From positions 434,001 through 498,000 of the forward strand of contig JADKBZ010000003.1 of assembly GCA_016714815.1 (NCBI GenBank): DNA of 64,000 nucleotides, in the 5' to 3' direction. Of this stretch, positions 35,365 through 42,729 are shown piece by piece (the first letter of the stretch is position 1; every line of letters begins with the position of its first letter). The notes under the pieces are model-generated. The model was not told the origin of the DNA. It searched no databases and was given only the letters and a program-made list of their open reading frames with translations. The DNA comes from Holophagales bacterium. Lineage in GTDB: Bacteria > Acidobacteriota > Thermoanaerobaculia > UBA5066. The position numbers and the translations under genes are program-made.

Positions 35365-35432
35365 GGTGCCAGGCGTGAATTCGTGCATTATTTTCGAGTG
35401 AGGTAACAATACATGATTTCACGCCTGGCACC
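35365..35432. repeat. REP-like inverted repeat overlapping the capA-like start codon
   Basis: GGTGCCAGGCGTGAA (35365-35379) is repeated as its exact reverse complement at 35418-35432, around a 38-base AT-rich loop. The right arm lies inside codons 2-7 of the downstream gene; the ribosome-binding site and ATG 35413 are in the loop. A related half-motif (CTGGCGCCA) occurs at 35340-35348. Confidence 0.75.
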
Positions 35433-36741
35433 GTTTGCCCTTCTCGTCCTCGGCGCGGCCGCTTTCGGCGCTCCGCCTGCGGCGGAGGGGTGGGATCAGG
35501 GACGTTCGGTCTACGAGCGGCGGGTGCGGCCGGTGGAGGCCCCGGAGAAGGTCGACTGGGACGCGCGGGTCGCGGCGCTCCTCCACGAGGAGCCGGGGGA
35601 CGTGATCGTCACGGCCGTCGGGGACATGATCTTCAACGAGCGGATCAGCGAGCTGAAGGAGCCGGAGCGGAAAAACCTCCTCCGGATCCTGCAGGAGTCG
35701 GACGTCGCGATCGGGAACCTCGAGTTCTCCCTCAACGACCGCCCCGAGCTGCAGAGACCCTTCTACAACTTCCGCGCGGGACGCGAGTTCGCCTGGGAGC
35801 TCGCCGCGACCGGCATCAACCTCGTGAGCATGGCGAACAACCACGCGCTCGACTTCGGGCCCGAAGGGCTGAAGGAGTGCCTCCGCGCGCTCGACCTCTC
35901 GGGGATCGCGCACGCAGGGGCGGGCCGCACGCTCGCCGAGGCGCACCAGCCGGGCACGAAAAAGCTGCTGGGGCAGAAGACGAAGCTGGCGCTTCTCTCC
36001 TACATGCGCTACTGGACCGACCGCGACAGCTGCGCCGATCCCGCCGGGCCGTGCCTGGCGACGATCGACCCGGCCACGATCCTCGTGGCGAGAGAGGGTG
36101 GCAGGGTCGAGGCGATCGAGGGGCCGCAGGAAGACGACGTGAAGGCGATGGAGGAGGACGTCCTCCTCGCGAAGAGGCGCAACGGCACCGTGATGGTCTC
36201 GCTGCACGTCCACGACGTGAGCCACTCGCGGGTCCACGGCATCCAGGACACCACTCCCCCGAACGAGGAGATCCCGTTCCGCCGCGCGATCGACGCCGGT
36301 GCCGACGCCGTCCTCGGGAGCGGGCCGCACGTCCTGCGCGGCATCGAGCTCCGCGACGGAAAGCCGATCTTCTACAGCCTCAGCAACTTCATCTACCAGT
36401 ACCGGACCCCGAAGGCGATCCCCACCGACCTCCCCCACCAGCGGGACTCCGAGATGGCGCGCCCGCCGAACGTCTCCGTCTGGGACCGGCGGGACTCGCG
36501 CGAGGTGATGGAGAGCGTGGTGGCGCGGATGACGTACCGGGACGGGAAGCTGCGCAGGCTCGAGGTGATCCCCGTGACGATCGACGACGAGGGTCCTCTC
36601 TACGGCGTCCCGCGCCTCGCGTCGACGAAGCGGGCGAAGGAGATCGTCGACCTCCTGCAGAGGCTCTCGACCCCCTACGGCACGAAGATCGCCTGGAAGG
36701 GCTGGTACGGCGAGGTGGTGCTGCCGGCTCCAGGACCCTGA
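35413..36741 (+). CDS. CapA-family metallophosphoesterase-like protein (poly-gamma-glutamate synthesis type)
   Basis: ATG 35413 starts a 442-residue protein with a signal peptide (LAPFALLVLGAAAFGAPPA). The PGA_cap domain spans about residues 60-340: VIVTAVGDMIFNERISEL, SDVAIGNLEFSLNDRPE, TGINLVSMANNHALDFGPEG, GTVMVSLHVHDVSHSRVHG, FRRAIDAGADAVLGSGPHVL, RGIELRDGKPIFYSLSNFIY. The Asp/Asn/His metal-site pattern (GD, GNLE, NNHALD, GPH) is intact. Relatives take part in capsule or polyglutamate production, but many secreted homologues have no capsule operon; none of the other capBCA genes is nearby. Its first codons are formed by a palindromic repeat. Confidence 0.88.
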   Translation: MISRLAPFALLVLGAAAFGAPPAAEGWDQGRSVYERRVRPVEAPEKVDWDARVAALLHEEPGDVIVTAVGDMIFNERISELKEPERKNLLRILQESDVAIGNLEFSLNDRPELQRPFYNFRAGREFAWELAATGINLVSMANNHALDFGPEGLKECLRALDLSGIAHAGAGRTLAEAHQPGTKKLLGQKTKLALLSYMRYWTDRDSCADPAGPCLATIDPATILVAREGGRVEAIEGPQEDDVKAMEEDVLLAKRRNGTVMVSLHVHDVSHSRVHGIQDTTPPNEEIPFRRAIDAGADAVLGSGPHVLRGIELRDGKPIFYSLSNFIYQYRTPKAIPTDLPHQRDSEMARPPNVSVWDRRDSREVMESVVARMTYRDGKLRRLEVIPVTIDDEGPLYGVPRLASTKRAKEIVDLLQRLSTPYGTKIAWKGWYGEVVLPAPGP

Positions 36742-36747
36742 AGAAGA

Positions 36748-36795
36748 GGGAATCCCGTCCCGCCGCGGCCCCTCGGCCGCGGCGGGACGATTCCC
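36748..36795. terminator. Long hairpin between convergent genes
   Basis: GTCCCGCCGCGGCC (36757-36770) pairs with GGCCGCGGCGGGAC (36775-36788), extended by GGGAATC (36748-36754) with GATTCCC (36789-36795). There is no T-run, but placement six bases after capA and before the metalloprotease stop suggests a shared terminator. Confidence 0.6.
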
Positions 36796-36799
36796 CTGC

Positions 36800-38173
36800 C
36801 TAAGGGACCACCCTGAAGTAGCCGTTGACGTCGATCAGGAAGTCCACGGTCCCGCCCGAGCGGTTTCGCGCCTTGACCGTCGCCGTCCCGTCGTTCGGAA
36901 GCCGGACGACCGTCACCGCGGCCCGCGTCTTCCCCGCGAGGAAGGCCACCGAGCTCGCCACGTCGGGCGCCGTCCGGTCTCCCGGATAGACGAGGACGTC
37001 GCCCGAGGCCGCCGGGTTCACGACGGTCACGTTCACCGAGAGGGCGATCGCGTTCGCGGGAATCCCGCACGCGCCGGAGACGAGGGGGAAGGCGCGATCG
37101 GCCCCCCCCGAGGCCGGGAGCGCGGGGCCGCCGAGAGGCCCGTCCGGGTCCCGGGTGTCGACGACCCGGCAGGGCGGCAGCGTGAACATCCGGCTCGCCA
37201 CGACGGCGTCCATGTTCAGAGCCCCCCAGCCGATGTCCGTCAACAGCTCGTCCGTCGCCAGGATCGCCGAACCCGCCACGTAGTTCGGCTCCATCAGCTC
37301 GTTGGGGAACAGGGCCGTGTCCCAGTGCGAGACCGACGAGCCCGGCGTGAACGAGGAAGGGGCGTACATCCGCAGGTGGCCCGACGCGACCCCGGAGCTG
37401 AAGGCACCGGTCTGCGCCGTGGCCGCGATCCCCGTCCAGTGCAGGTCTCCGTTGTCGATCATCGAGGCGAGGCGCTGACCGTCCGTCAGGGCCGGCCAGT
37501 TCTGTCCGAGGGAGTGGTCCTCGAGGTTGCGCATGTAGGCGTCGTCGAGGCCGTTGAACTTCGCCCCCGTGGTGGTGTTCACCAGCGAGACGAAGCCGAG
37601 GCCGTGACCGATCTCGTGCTCGACGACGCCGAAGAGGTCGATCCGGTTCGCCGGCGCGAGGTGGTCGAGCCCGTAATACCAGCCGGAGGTCTCCAGGCAG
37701 CCGGTCGTGCCGATCTGCGAGTTGAACTGGGCCGAGATGTCCGCGTTGACGACGCTGAGGTCCGAGCCTGCCAGCTTGTTGGCGAGCGCCTGGATGTAGT
37801 ACGTGGAGGCGAACGGAGCGCCCGTGAAGTTCGCGTGGGCCGTCGTCGGCCCGGCCGATCCGAGAACCGCGCTGGAGGCGCTGCAGGTGAGCGGGTTGAA
37901 CTGGGCGCTCACCACGATCGTGACCCGGCTGTTCAGCCGCGCGCCCCACGCCGCGGCGGCCGCCTGGAAGACGTTCAGCCGCTGGGCGCCTATCGTCGTG
38001 CCCGGGTTGCCGCCGACCGGTGCAACAGGGGTCGGATCGTTGAAGCCCTCCCCGGCGCCGTCGTTGTTGACGAGGTTCACGTTGGCCCCCGGCGCCGTTC
38101 CCGAGGCGAGGAGCGAGAAGCCGGCGACGAACGCCAGGAGCGGGAAGAGGCCTCGCCCGCCGCTAGCGGCCAC
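36800..38173 (-). CDS. Secreted zinc metalloprotease (HExxHxxG) with C-terminal beta domain
   Basis: A 457-residue protein starts at ATG 38173 with a signal peptide (LLAFVAGFSLLASGTAPGA). Residues about 30-320 hold a metzincin-like domain with the zinc motif VVEHEIGHGLGF, a possible downstream Met region (SRMFTLP), and substrate-cleft segments (AAAAAWGARLNSRVTIVVSA, GWYYGLDHLAPANRIDLF, IGWGALNMDAVV). Residues 330-457 are a beta domain with the Acidobacteriota-type signature CRVVDTRDPDGPLGGPALPA, NAIALSVNVTVVNPAASGDV and a closing DFLIDVNGYF. It probably digests protein outside the cell. It overlaps the upstream gene by 11 bases, so the two are coupled. Confidence 0.88.
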   Translation of the reverse strand: MAASGGRGLFPLLAFVAGFSLLASGTAPGANVNLVNNDGAGEGFNDPTPVAPVGGNPGTTIGAQRLNVFQAAAAAWGARLNSRVTIVVSAQFNPLTCSASSAVLGSAGPTTAHANFTGAPFASTYYIQALANKLAGSDLSVVNADISAQFNSQIGTTGCLETSGWYYGLDHLAPANRIDLFGVVEHEIGHGLGFVSLVNTTTGAKFNGLDDAYMRNLEDHSLGQNWPALTDGQRLASMIDNGDLHWTGIAATAQTGAFSSGVASGHLRMYAPSSFTPGSSVSHWDTALFPNELMEPNYVAGSAILATDELLTDIGWGALNMDAVVASRMFTLPPCRVVDTRDPDGPLGGPALPASGGADRAFPLVSGACGIPANAIALSVNVTVVNPAASGDVLVYPGDRTAPDVASSVAFLAGKTRAAVTVVRLPNDGTATVKARNRSGGTVDFLIDVNGYFRVVP

Positions 38174-38654
38174 GGGATCCTCCCGTCGGCTCCGACGGCG
38201 AGGCGCCGGCTTTCGGCTCCGCGTCGAGGCAGAGGATCCTCAGCTTCCCGGTGGAATCGACGAGCGAGACGAAGACGCTCTGGAATCGACCCTGAAGGTC
38301 GACGACCTCTCCCCCTCCCGGCTCGGCCTGGCGGCGCCGCTCGAGCCCCGAGTCCGAACGCAGGAGAGCCCTTCGCTCCGCGACGGAGAGGACGACGGTC
38401 GTCGCACCCGGGATCGGAGTCCGGGTCAGCACCTCCTTCCCCTCGTCCCAGTAGAGAACGAGGGGGACGTCCGGTACGCCGGCCACGGCTCCCGCAGCCG
38501 CCGTCTTCGCCGTTCCGGGTCCCGGCGTGGCGTCTGCCTGGGACTCGCCCGCGGCCAGAGCCGGGGCCAGCAGGAGAAGCGCCCCCAGAAGCGCGACGAG
38601 CGGCGAGAGATTTCGGGTTCCTTCCACCAGGACCGGGGTTCTGCTTGCGTTCAT
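38163..38654 (-). CDS. Exported protein of unknown function, partner of the metalloprotease
   Basis: A 163-residue protein with an N-terminal membrane/signal segment (PLVALLGALLLLAPALAAGE) and an Ala/Pro-rich linker. The conserved-looking C-terminal part is VVDLQGRFQSVFVSLVDSTG followed by KLRILCLDAEPKAG. Short proteins with a similar 'GRFQ...V-D-G...C' ending occur beside secreted metalloproteases of this type, from memory rather than search. Its 3' end overlaps the protease start by 11 bases. I infer a chaperone, inhibitor or secretion partner; no fold is recognised. Confidence 0.65.
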   Translation of the reverse strand: MNASRTPVLVEGTRNLSPLVALLGALLLLAPALAAGESQADATPGPGTAKTAAAGAVAGVPDVPLVLYWDEGKEVLTRTPIPGATTVVLSVAERRALLRSDSGLERRRQAEPGGGEVVDLQGRFQSVFVSLVDSTGKLRILCLDAEPKAGASPSEPTGGSRGR

Positions 38655-38767
38655 CCGGCGGATCCTCCTTTGCGCCGGAACGGCGACGACCGAGCCGGCA
38701 GGTCAGGGAAAAGACGAGTTCGTTGCCGAAAGGACGAGGACGAGGAAGGGTCACTTCGCGCCCCCTT

Positions 38768-39592
38768 CTACTGCCGGACGAGCTCCACGCGGCGGTTCTT
38801 CGCGCGGCCGTCTTCGGCATCGTTCGACGCGACCGGGGCGAGCGGACCGACGCCGTAGCCCTTCAGGCGGGCGGCGGCGATGCCGTGCGCCGTCGTGAGA
38901 GCGGCGACGACGGCCTCGGCACGCGCCTGGGAGAGCTTCATGTTCGCGTCGACGGCACCGACGGAGTCGGTGTGGCCGACGACCCAGAGCTTCAGCGACG
39001 GGTCGTCCTTCAGGAGCCTCGCGACCTCCTGGAGAGCCGGCGCCGACTCGGGCTTCACGACCGCTTTCGCCGTGTCGAAGAAGATTCCTTCCACGGCGAC
39101 GTGCCCGGTCGCCTTCAGGCCGTCCCGGAAGGAGGCGGCGTCGGCGACGACGTGCTGCGTCATCGCCTGCTTCTCGACGATCCGGAGCCAGATCTTGCCG
39201 TTGCCCCTCTCGGCCTCGGCCCAGACCTCCTTCCCGTCGACGACGACGGAGCCGTTGATCCACCAGTTCGGGACCGAGTCGGCAACCGTTCCCCCGATCT
39301 TCTTCAGGGCGTTCTCGTAGTTGCGGACGACCGCGACGCCCGTCTGGTCGTCCTTCCGGTCGTCGACCGAGTACGTGAGGAAGGTGTACTTCCCCTCGAC
39401 CACGTGCGTCTTTCCCTTCTGCAGCCGGAACGGGTGCGACGCGAACTCCTTCACCTCGCAGGCGGCGAGGGAATAGTTCGGCATGCGGGTCGGGAAGAGC
39501 GGGTGGTCCTTGCATCCGGGGCTGTCCGGCTTCACGGCGAGGGCGGATCCGGATGCGAGAAGAGCCAGGAGGACGGCGGAACGGATTCTCAT
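38768..39592 (-). CDS. OmpA-family outer-membrane/periplasmic protein
   Basis: ATG 39592, seven bases after GGAGGAG, starts a 274-residue protein with a signal peptide (AVLLALLASGSALAV). Residues about 30-150 form a domain found with OmpA ends in several phyla (CEVKEFASHPFRLQKGKTHV, LTYSVDDRKDDQTGVAVVRN). The C-terminal OmpA domain includes VEGIFFDTAKAVVKPESAPA, LWVVGHTDSVGAVDANMKLS, QARAEAVVAAL, RLKGYGVGPLAPVASNDAED and GRAKNRRVELVRQ, with the peptidoglycan-binding Asp and Arg positions kept. It likely ties the outer membrane to peptidoglycan. It diverges from the tiny gene at 39696. Confidence 0.92.
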   Translation of the reverse strand: MRIRSAVLLALLASGSALAVKPDSPGCKDHPLFPTRMPNYSLAACEVKEFASHPFRLQKGKTHVVEGKYTFLTYSVDDRKDDQTGVAVVRNYENALKKIGGTVADSVPNWWINGSVVVDGKEVWAEAERGNGKIWLRIVEKQAMTQHVVADAASFRDGLKATGHVAVEGIFFDTAKAVVKPESAPALQEVARLLKDDPSLKLWVVGHTDSVGAVDANMKLSQARAEAVVAALTTAHGIAAARLKGYGVGPLAPVASNDAEDGRAKNRRVELVRQ

Positions 39593-39659
39593 CACGGTCT
39601 CCTCCATCGGGGCGGTTCTGGAAGGGAGGGGCGGAGGACGGACCGATATCTTACGGCGC

Positions 39660-39689
39660 TTGACATCAATCACCACATGCCGATATAGT
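39660..39689 (+). promoter_or_regulatory. Consensus promoter of the tiny Cys-rich gene
   Basis: TTGACA (39660-39665), an 18-base spacer and TATAGT (39684-39689). The start codon 39696 lies where transcription should begin, predicting a leaderless mRNA. Confidence 0.7.
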
Positions 39690-39695
39690 TATCCA

Positions 39696-39857
39696 ATGTG
39701 TCATCCCGTTCGTTGCCAGAGATGCGGAAAGCCCACGTGGGCCGGTTGCGGCCGTCACGTCGAAGAAGCCCTCGCGAACGTCCCGAAGGACGAGCGCTGC
39801 AGCTGCCCGCCCGAGGCGTCGTTCCTCCGGCGTCTCTTCAGCCAGACGGGGAAATAG
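39696..39857 (+). CDS. Small conserved Cys-rich protein (53 residues)
   Basis: ATG 39696 starts a short protein with six cysteines in zinc-ribbon-like spacing: CHPVRCQRCGKPTWAGCGRH, then VEEALANVPKDERCSCPPEA. This matches a small protein that I recall as widespread in actinobacteria and even fungi, of unknown function, with the pattern CxxC-G-K-x-T-W-x-GCG-x-H-V-E-x-A. The promoter is close to consensus and there is no ribosome-binding site; the mRNA appears leaderless. It is convergent with the M28 peptidase gene (42-base gap). Confidence 0.8.
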   Translation: MCHPVRCQRCGKPTWAGCGRHVEEALANVPKDERCSCPPEASFLRRLFSQTGK

Positions 39858-39899
39858 GCAGGCGGCCCGGCGGGCCGGACCGGAGCCTCGCGGCCGTCT

Positions 39900-41534
39900 T
39901 CAGCGGTCCGCGAGGAACCAGCCCGTCGCGAGCCCGAGGCGCGCGACCCGGCGGACCTGGTCCGCGTCGAGCGCTTCCGGCGTGTCCCCCGGGTGGTGGT
40001 ACGCCGGGTGGAAGTTGCCGAAGAAGCGGACGAACGGCACGCGCGCCCGTGCGAAGTCGCGATAGTCGCTTCCCCCGTTCACGCCCTCGGTCCAGTCGAG
40101 GTGGAGGGTGAGGCCCGTGCTCCGTCCGGCGCGCGCGAGGACCGGCCCGAGCTCCGGCGCCCAGCTCGCCACTCCGGGCTCGACGAACTCCTCCGGCTTC
40201 GTTCGCCCCAGAAGGCCCTCGGCGTCCGGCAGCCCGGCGTCGGTCACGAGCGTCCGGATCTCCGCAGCGAGCCAGGGGTGGCCGACCATGTCGAAGTTGA
40301 GGTAGGCGACCGTCTTCGCCAGGGGCCAGAGCGGGTGCCGGACCCAGTGCCCCGAGCCGATCTTGTCTTCCTCCTCTCCGGTCCAGAAGGCGAAGACGAG
40401 CGTCCGCTTCGGCCGGACGGGGGCGGAGGCGAACGCGCGCGCGATCTCCAGGAGCGCGGCGGTGCCCGAGGCGTTGTCGTCCGCACCGGGATGGACGACG
40501 CCGTCGACGCGTCCGAGGTGGTCGGCGTGGGCGCCGAGGACGACGGCTTCGCCCTTCAGCGAGGGATCGGTCCCCTCGACGACGCCGACGACGTTCCGGC
40601 TCAGCCCGAGCCGCTCGACACCGGTGGCCCGGAGGGTCGCCACGGCGCCGGCGAGCGCCCGCGGCGCCTCCTCGGACTTCGGAGGAGCGCCCAGGAGCGC
40701 CTCGAGGACGACCGGGGAGCAGCGGACGACGAGCGGCTCCGCGGACGAGCCCTCGCCGACGGAGCGGAACGCGAACGTCGCGGGCTTTTCCTTGCCGAGA
40801 AGCCGCGCGGTCCACTCCTCGCCCTCGACGGCGAGGATTCCGACGGCTCCGAGCGCCTTCGCGGTCTTCACCTTCTCGTCCCAGCGCTCCTCCCCGTCGC
40901 CGTCGGCGTACCGGCTTCGGAGGGCCTTCGTCTTCCACGCCTCCCCCGGCGGGAGACCCTCGCGAATGGCGACGACCTTCCCCTTCACGTCGAGCCCGCG
41001 GTAGTCGTCCCGCGCGGGTGAGATCTCGCGGATGCCGTAGCCCGCGAAGACGACCGGGGCGGCGACGCTCCGCGCCGTCTGGGGCGCGAGGACGACGTCG
41101 ACGCCGTGGCGAAAGGTCCGGGTCTCCCGCGACTCGCCCCCTCGCCGCTCCACCTCGACCGACCCTCCCACCTCGCGAATCTCGCGCATCGGAACCGGCT
41201 GGAAGTAGGAGGGACCGAGCGGCGCCGCGCCCGCGAGCGAGAGCTGCGCGGCGGCGTACTCCAGCGCCGCGTCGAGGCCGGAACTCCCGAGGCCGCGCCC
41301 CTCGAGGGCGGGAGAGGCGAGGAACCTCACGTGCGCCGCGAGCGCCTCGGACCGCAACGCGTCGACGGCGGCACGCAGCGGCGCCGGCAACGGTTCCGCG
41401 GGACCGGGAAGGACGAAATCGGGGTGCGCCGCCTTCGCCTCCGGAGAAGACCCGGCCGCCCTTTCGGGCTGTCCGGCGGCCTCCGCTCCGAGAAGAGCCG
41501 TGAGGAATGCGGCGGATACGAAGACCATTCTCAT
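39900..41534 (-). CDS. Secreted M28-family aminopeptidase with PA domain
   Basis: A 544-residue protein with a signal peptide (VFVSAAFLTALLGAEAAGQ). A PA-type insertion (VVFAGYGIREISPARDDYRG, DVKGKVVAIREGLPPGE) precedes the di-zinc peptidase core: AVVLGAHADHLGRVDG (His and Asp ligands), HPGADDNASGTAALLEIARA (bridging Asp), VFAFWTGEEEDKIGSGHWV (catalytic Glu), YLNFDMVG (Asp) and FGNFHPAYHHPGDTP (last His). These enzymes remove N-terminal residues from peptides in the periplasm or outside. It is the last gene of the 45.7-39.9 kb peptide-use operon, 43 bases after the NSAR/MenC-like gene. Confidence 0.93.
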   Translation of the reverse strand: MRMVFVSAAFLTALLGAEAAGQPERAAGSSPEAKAAHPDFVLPGPAEPLPAPLRAAVDALRSEALAAHVRFLASPALEGRGLGSSGLDAALEYAAAQLSLAGAAPLGPSYFQPVPMREIREVGGSVEVERRGGESRETRTFRHGVDVVLAPQTARSVAAPVVFAGYGIREISPARDDYRGLDVKGKVVAIREGLPPGEAWKTKALRSRYADGDGEERWDEKVKTAKALGAVGILAVEGEEWTARLLGKEKPATFAFRSVGEGSSAEPLVVRCSPVVLEALLGAPPKSEEAPRALAGAVATLRATGVERLGLSRNVVGVVEGTDPSLKGEAVVLGAHADHLGRVDGVVHPGADDNASGTAALLEIARAFASAPVRPKRTLVFAFWTGEEEDKIGSGHWVRHPLWPLAKTVAYLNFDMVGHPWLAAEIRTLVTDAGLPDAEGLLGRTKPEEFVEPGVASWAPELGPVLARAGRSTGLTLHLDWTEGVNGGSDYRDFARARVPFVRFFGNFHPAYHHPGDTPEALDADQVRRVARLGLATGWFLADR

Positions 41535-41577
41535 TCCAGCTCTCCCCGTCCCGCCCCGGGACCTCCATCCGGCCCTC

Positions 41578-42729
41578 TCAGCGGAGCTTCTCGCTCCGGA
41601 GCGAGTGCTTCTCCAGGCGCTCGGGGACGACGGTCACGCCGATCCCCGCTCCCTCCGGCACGTCGATGTAGCCCTCGGCGTCCAGGACGACCGGCGGATC
41701 GACGAGGTCCTCGTGAAAGTAGCGGCTCGTTTCGGACGTGTCGCCCGGAAGGGTGAAGCCGTCGAGGGTCTGGAGGTGGATGTTCACGGCGCGCCCGATC
41801 CCCGTTTCGTCCATGCCTCCCGACCAGACCGGGACGCCGGCCGAGGCCGCGTGCCGGAGGATCCGGAGCGACTCGAGGAGCCCGCCGACGCGACCCTGCT
41901 TCAGGTTGAGGATCCGGCAGCCTCCCAGCTCGATCGCAGCCCTCGCCTCGGAGAGGTCGTGGATCGACTCGTCGAGGCAGAGAGGCGTCTTCAGCAGCTT
42001 CTGCAGCGCCGCGTGCTCGTAGAAGTCGCTGTAGGAGAGCGGCTGCTCGATCATCGTGAGGCCGAAGGCGTCGAGGCGCGCGAGGTGCGCGGCGTCTTCG
42101 AGGCGGTAGTCGCCGTTGGCGTCGGCCATGAGAGGGATGTCGGGGAAGCGCTCCCTCACCGCCGCCACGTAGTCGACATCCTTCCCCCTCTTCACCTTCA
42201 CCTTCACCCGGTGGTAACCCTTCGCGACGGCGGCCTCCACCTCTCGAACGAGGTCCGCCGGCGATTCCTGGATCCCGAGGCTGATTCCCGAGGAGATCCT
42301 CTTCCGCGGCCCGCCGAGCAGTTCGTGGAGAGGGACCCCCTTCACCTTCGCGACGAGGTCGACGAGGGCGTTCTCGAACGTCGCCTTCGCCATCCGGTTC
42401 CCGCGGACATGGGAGAACCGCGAATCGAGCTCTCCGAGCGTCATTCCCGGCTCGACGAGCGGCAGGAGGAACTCGGAGACGATGTGACGCGCCGACGTCG
42501 TCGTCTCGGCCGCGTAGAACGGGTCCGGGTCGGCGACGCATTCGCCCCATCCGACCGCCCCGCCCCCTTCCACGCGCAGCACGAGCGCCTCCTTGCAGGT
42601 CCACGTCGCCGAGCTGATCGAGAACGGCGCGACGAAGGGGAGACGGACGAGGAGGAGGTCGATTCTCCCGATCGGCGGGATCCGCTCGGCCTCGAGCGGA
42701 AAGGGAGCGTTCGCCTCGCCGGCCGTCAT
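41578..42729 (-). CDS. Enolase-superfamily enzyme, N-succinylamino-acid racemase / o-succinylbenzoate synthase type
   Basis: ATG 42729 (overlapping the M14 gene's stop in ATGA) starts a 383-residue protein. The muconate-lactonizing-subgroup catalytic set is present: KVKVKRG (Lys pair), LMADANGDY (Asp), MIEQPLSYSDFYEHA (Glu), CLDESIHDL (Asp) and ILNLKQGRVGG (Lys). The ends GGMDETGIGRAVNIHL, FTLPGDTSETSRYFHEDLVD and VPEGAGIGVTV follow the MenC type-2/NSAR pattern closely. Its place between two peptidases and an amino-acid carrier argues for racemisation of N-acyl amino acids or dipeptide epimerisation rather than menaquinone synthesis; no men genes are nearby. Promiscuity is known in this family, so the exact reaction stays open. 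Confidence 0.85.
   Translation of the reverse strand: MTAGEANAPFPLEAERIPPIGRIDLLLVRLPFVAPFSISSATWTCKEALVLRVEGGGAVGWGECVADPDPFYAAETTTSARHIVSEFLLPLVEPGMTLGELDSRFSHVRGNRMAKATFENALVDLVAKVKGVPLHELLGGPRKRISSGISLGIQESPADLVREVEAAVAKGYHRVKVKVKRGKDVDYVAAVRERFPDIPLMADANGDYRLEDAAHLARLDAFGLTMIEQPLSYSDFYEHAALQKLLKTPLCLDESIHDLSEARAAIELGGCRILNLKQGRVGGLLESLRILRHAASAGVPVWSGGMDETGIGRAVNIHLQTLDGFTLPGDTSETSRYFHEDLVDPPVVLDAEGYIDVPEGAGIGVTVVPERLEKHSLRSEKLR

Noticed and set aside
41578..42729. Menaquinone biosynthesis locus
   Set aside because: Only one menC-like gene is present, inside a peptide-use operon; no other men gene is in the window.
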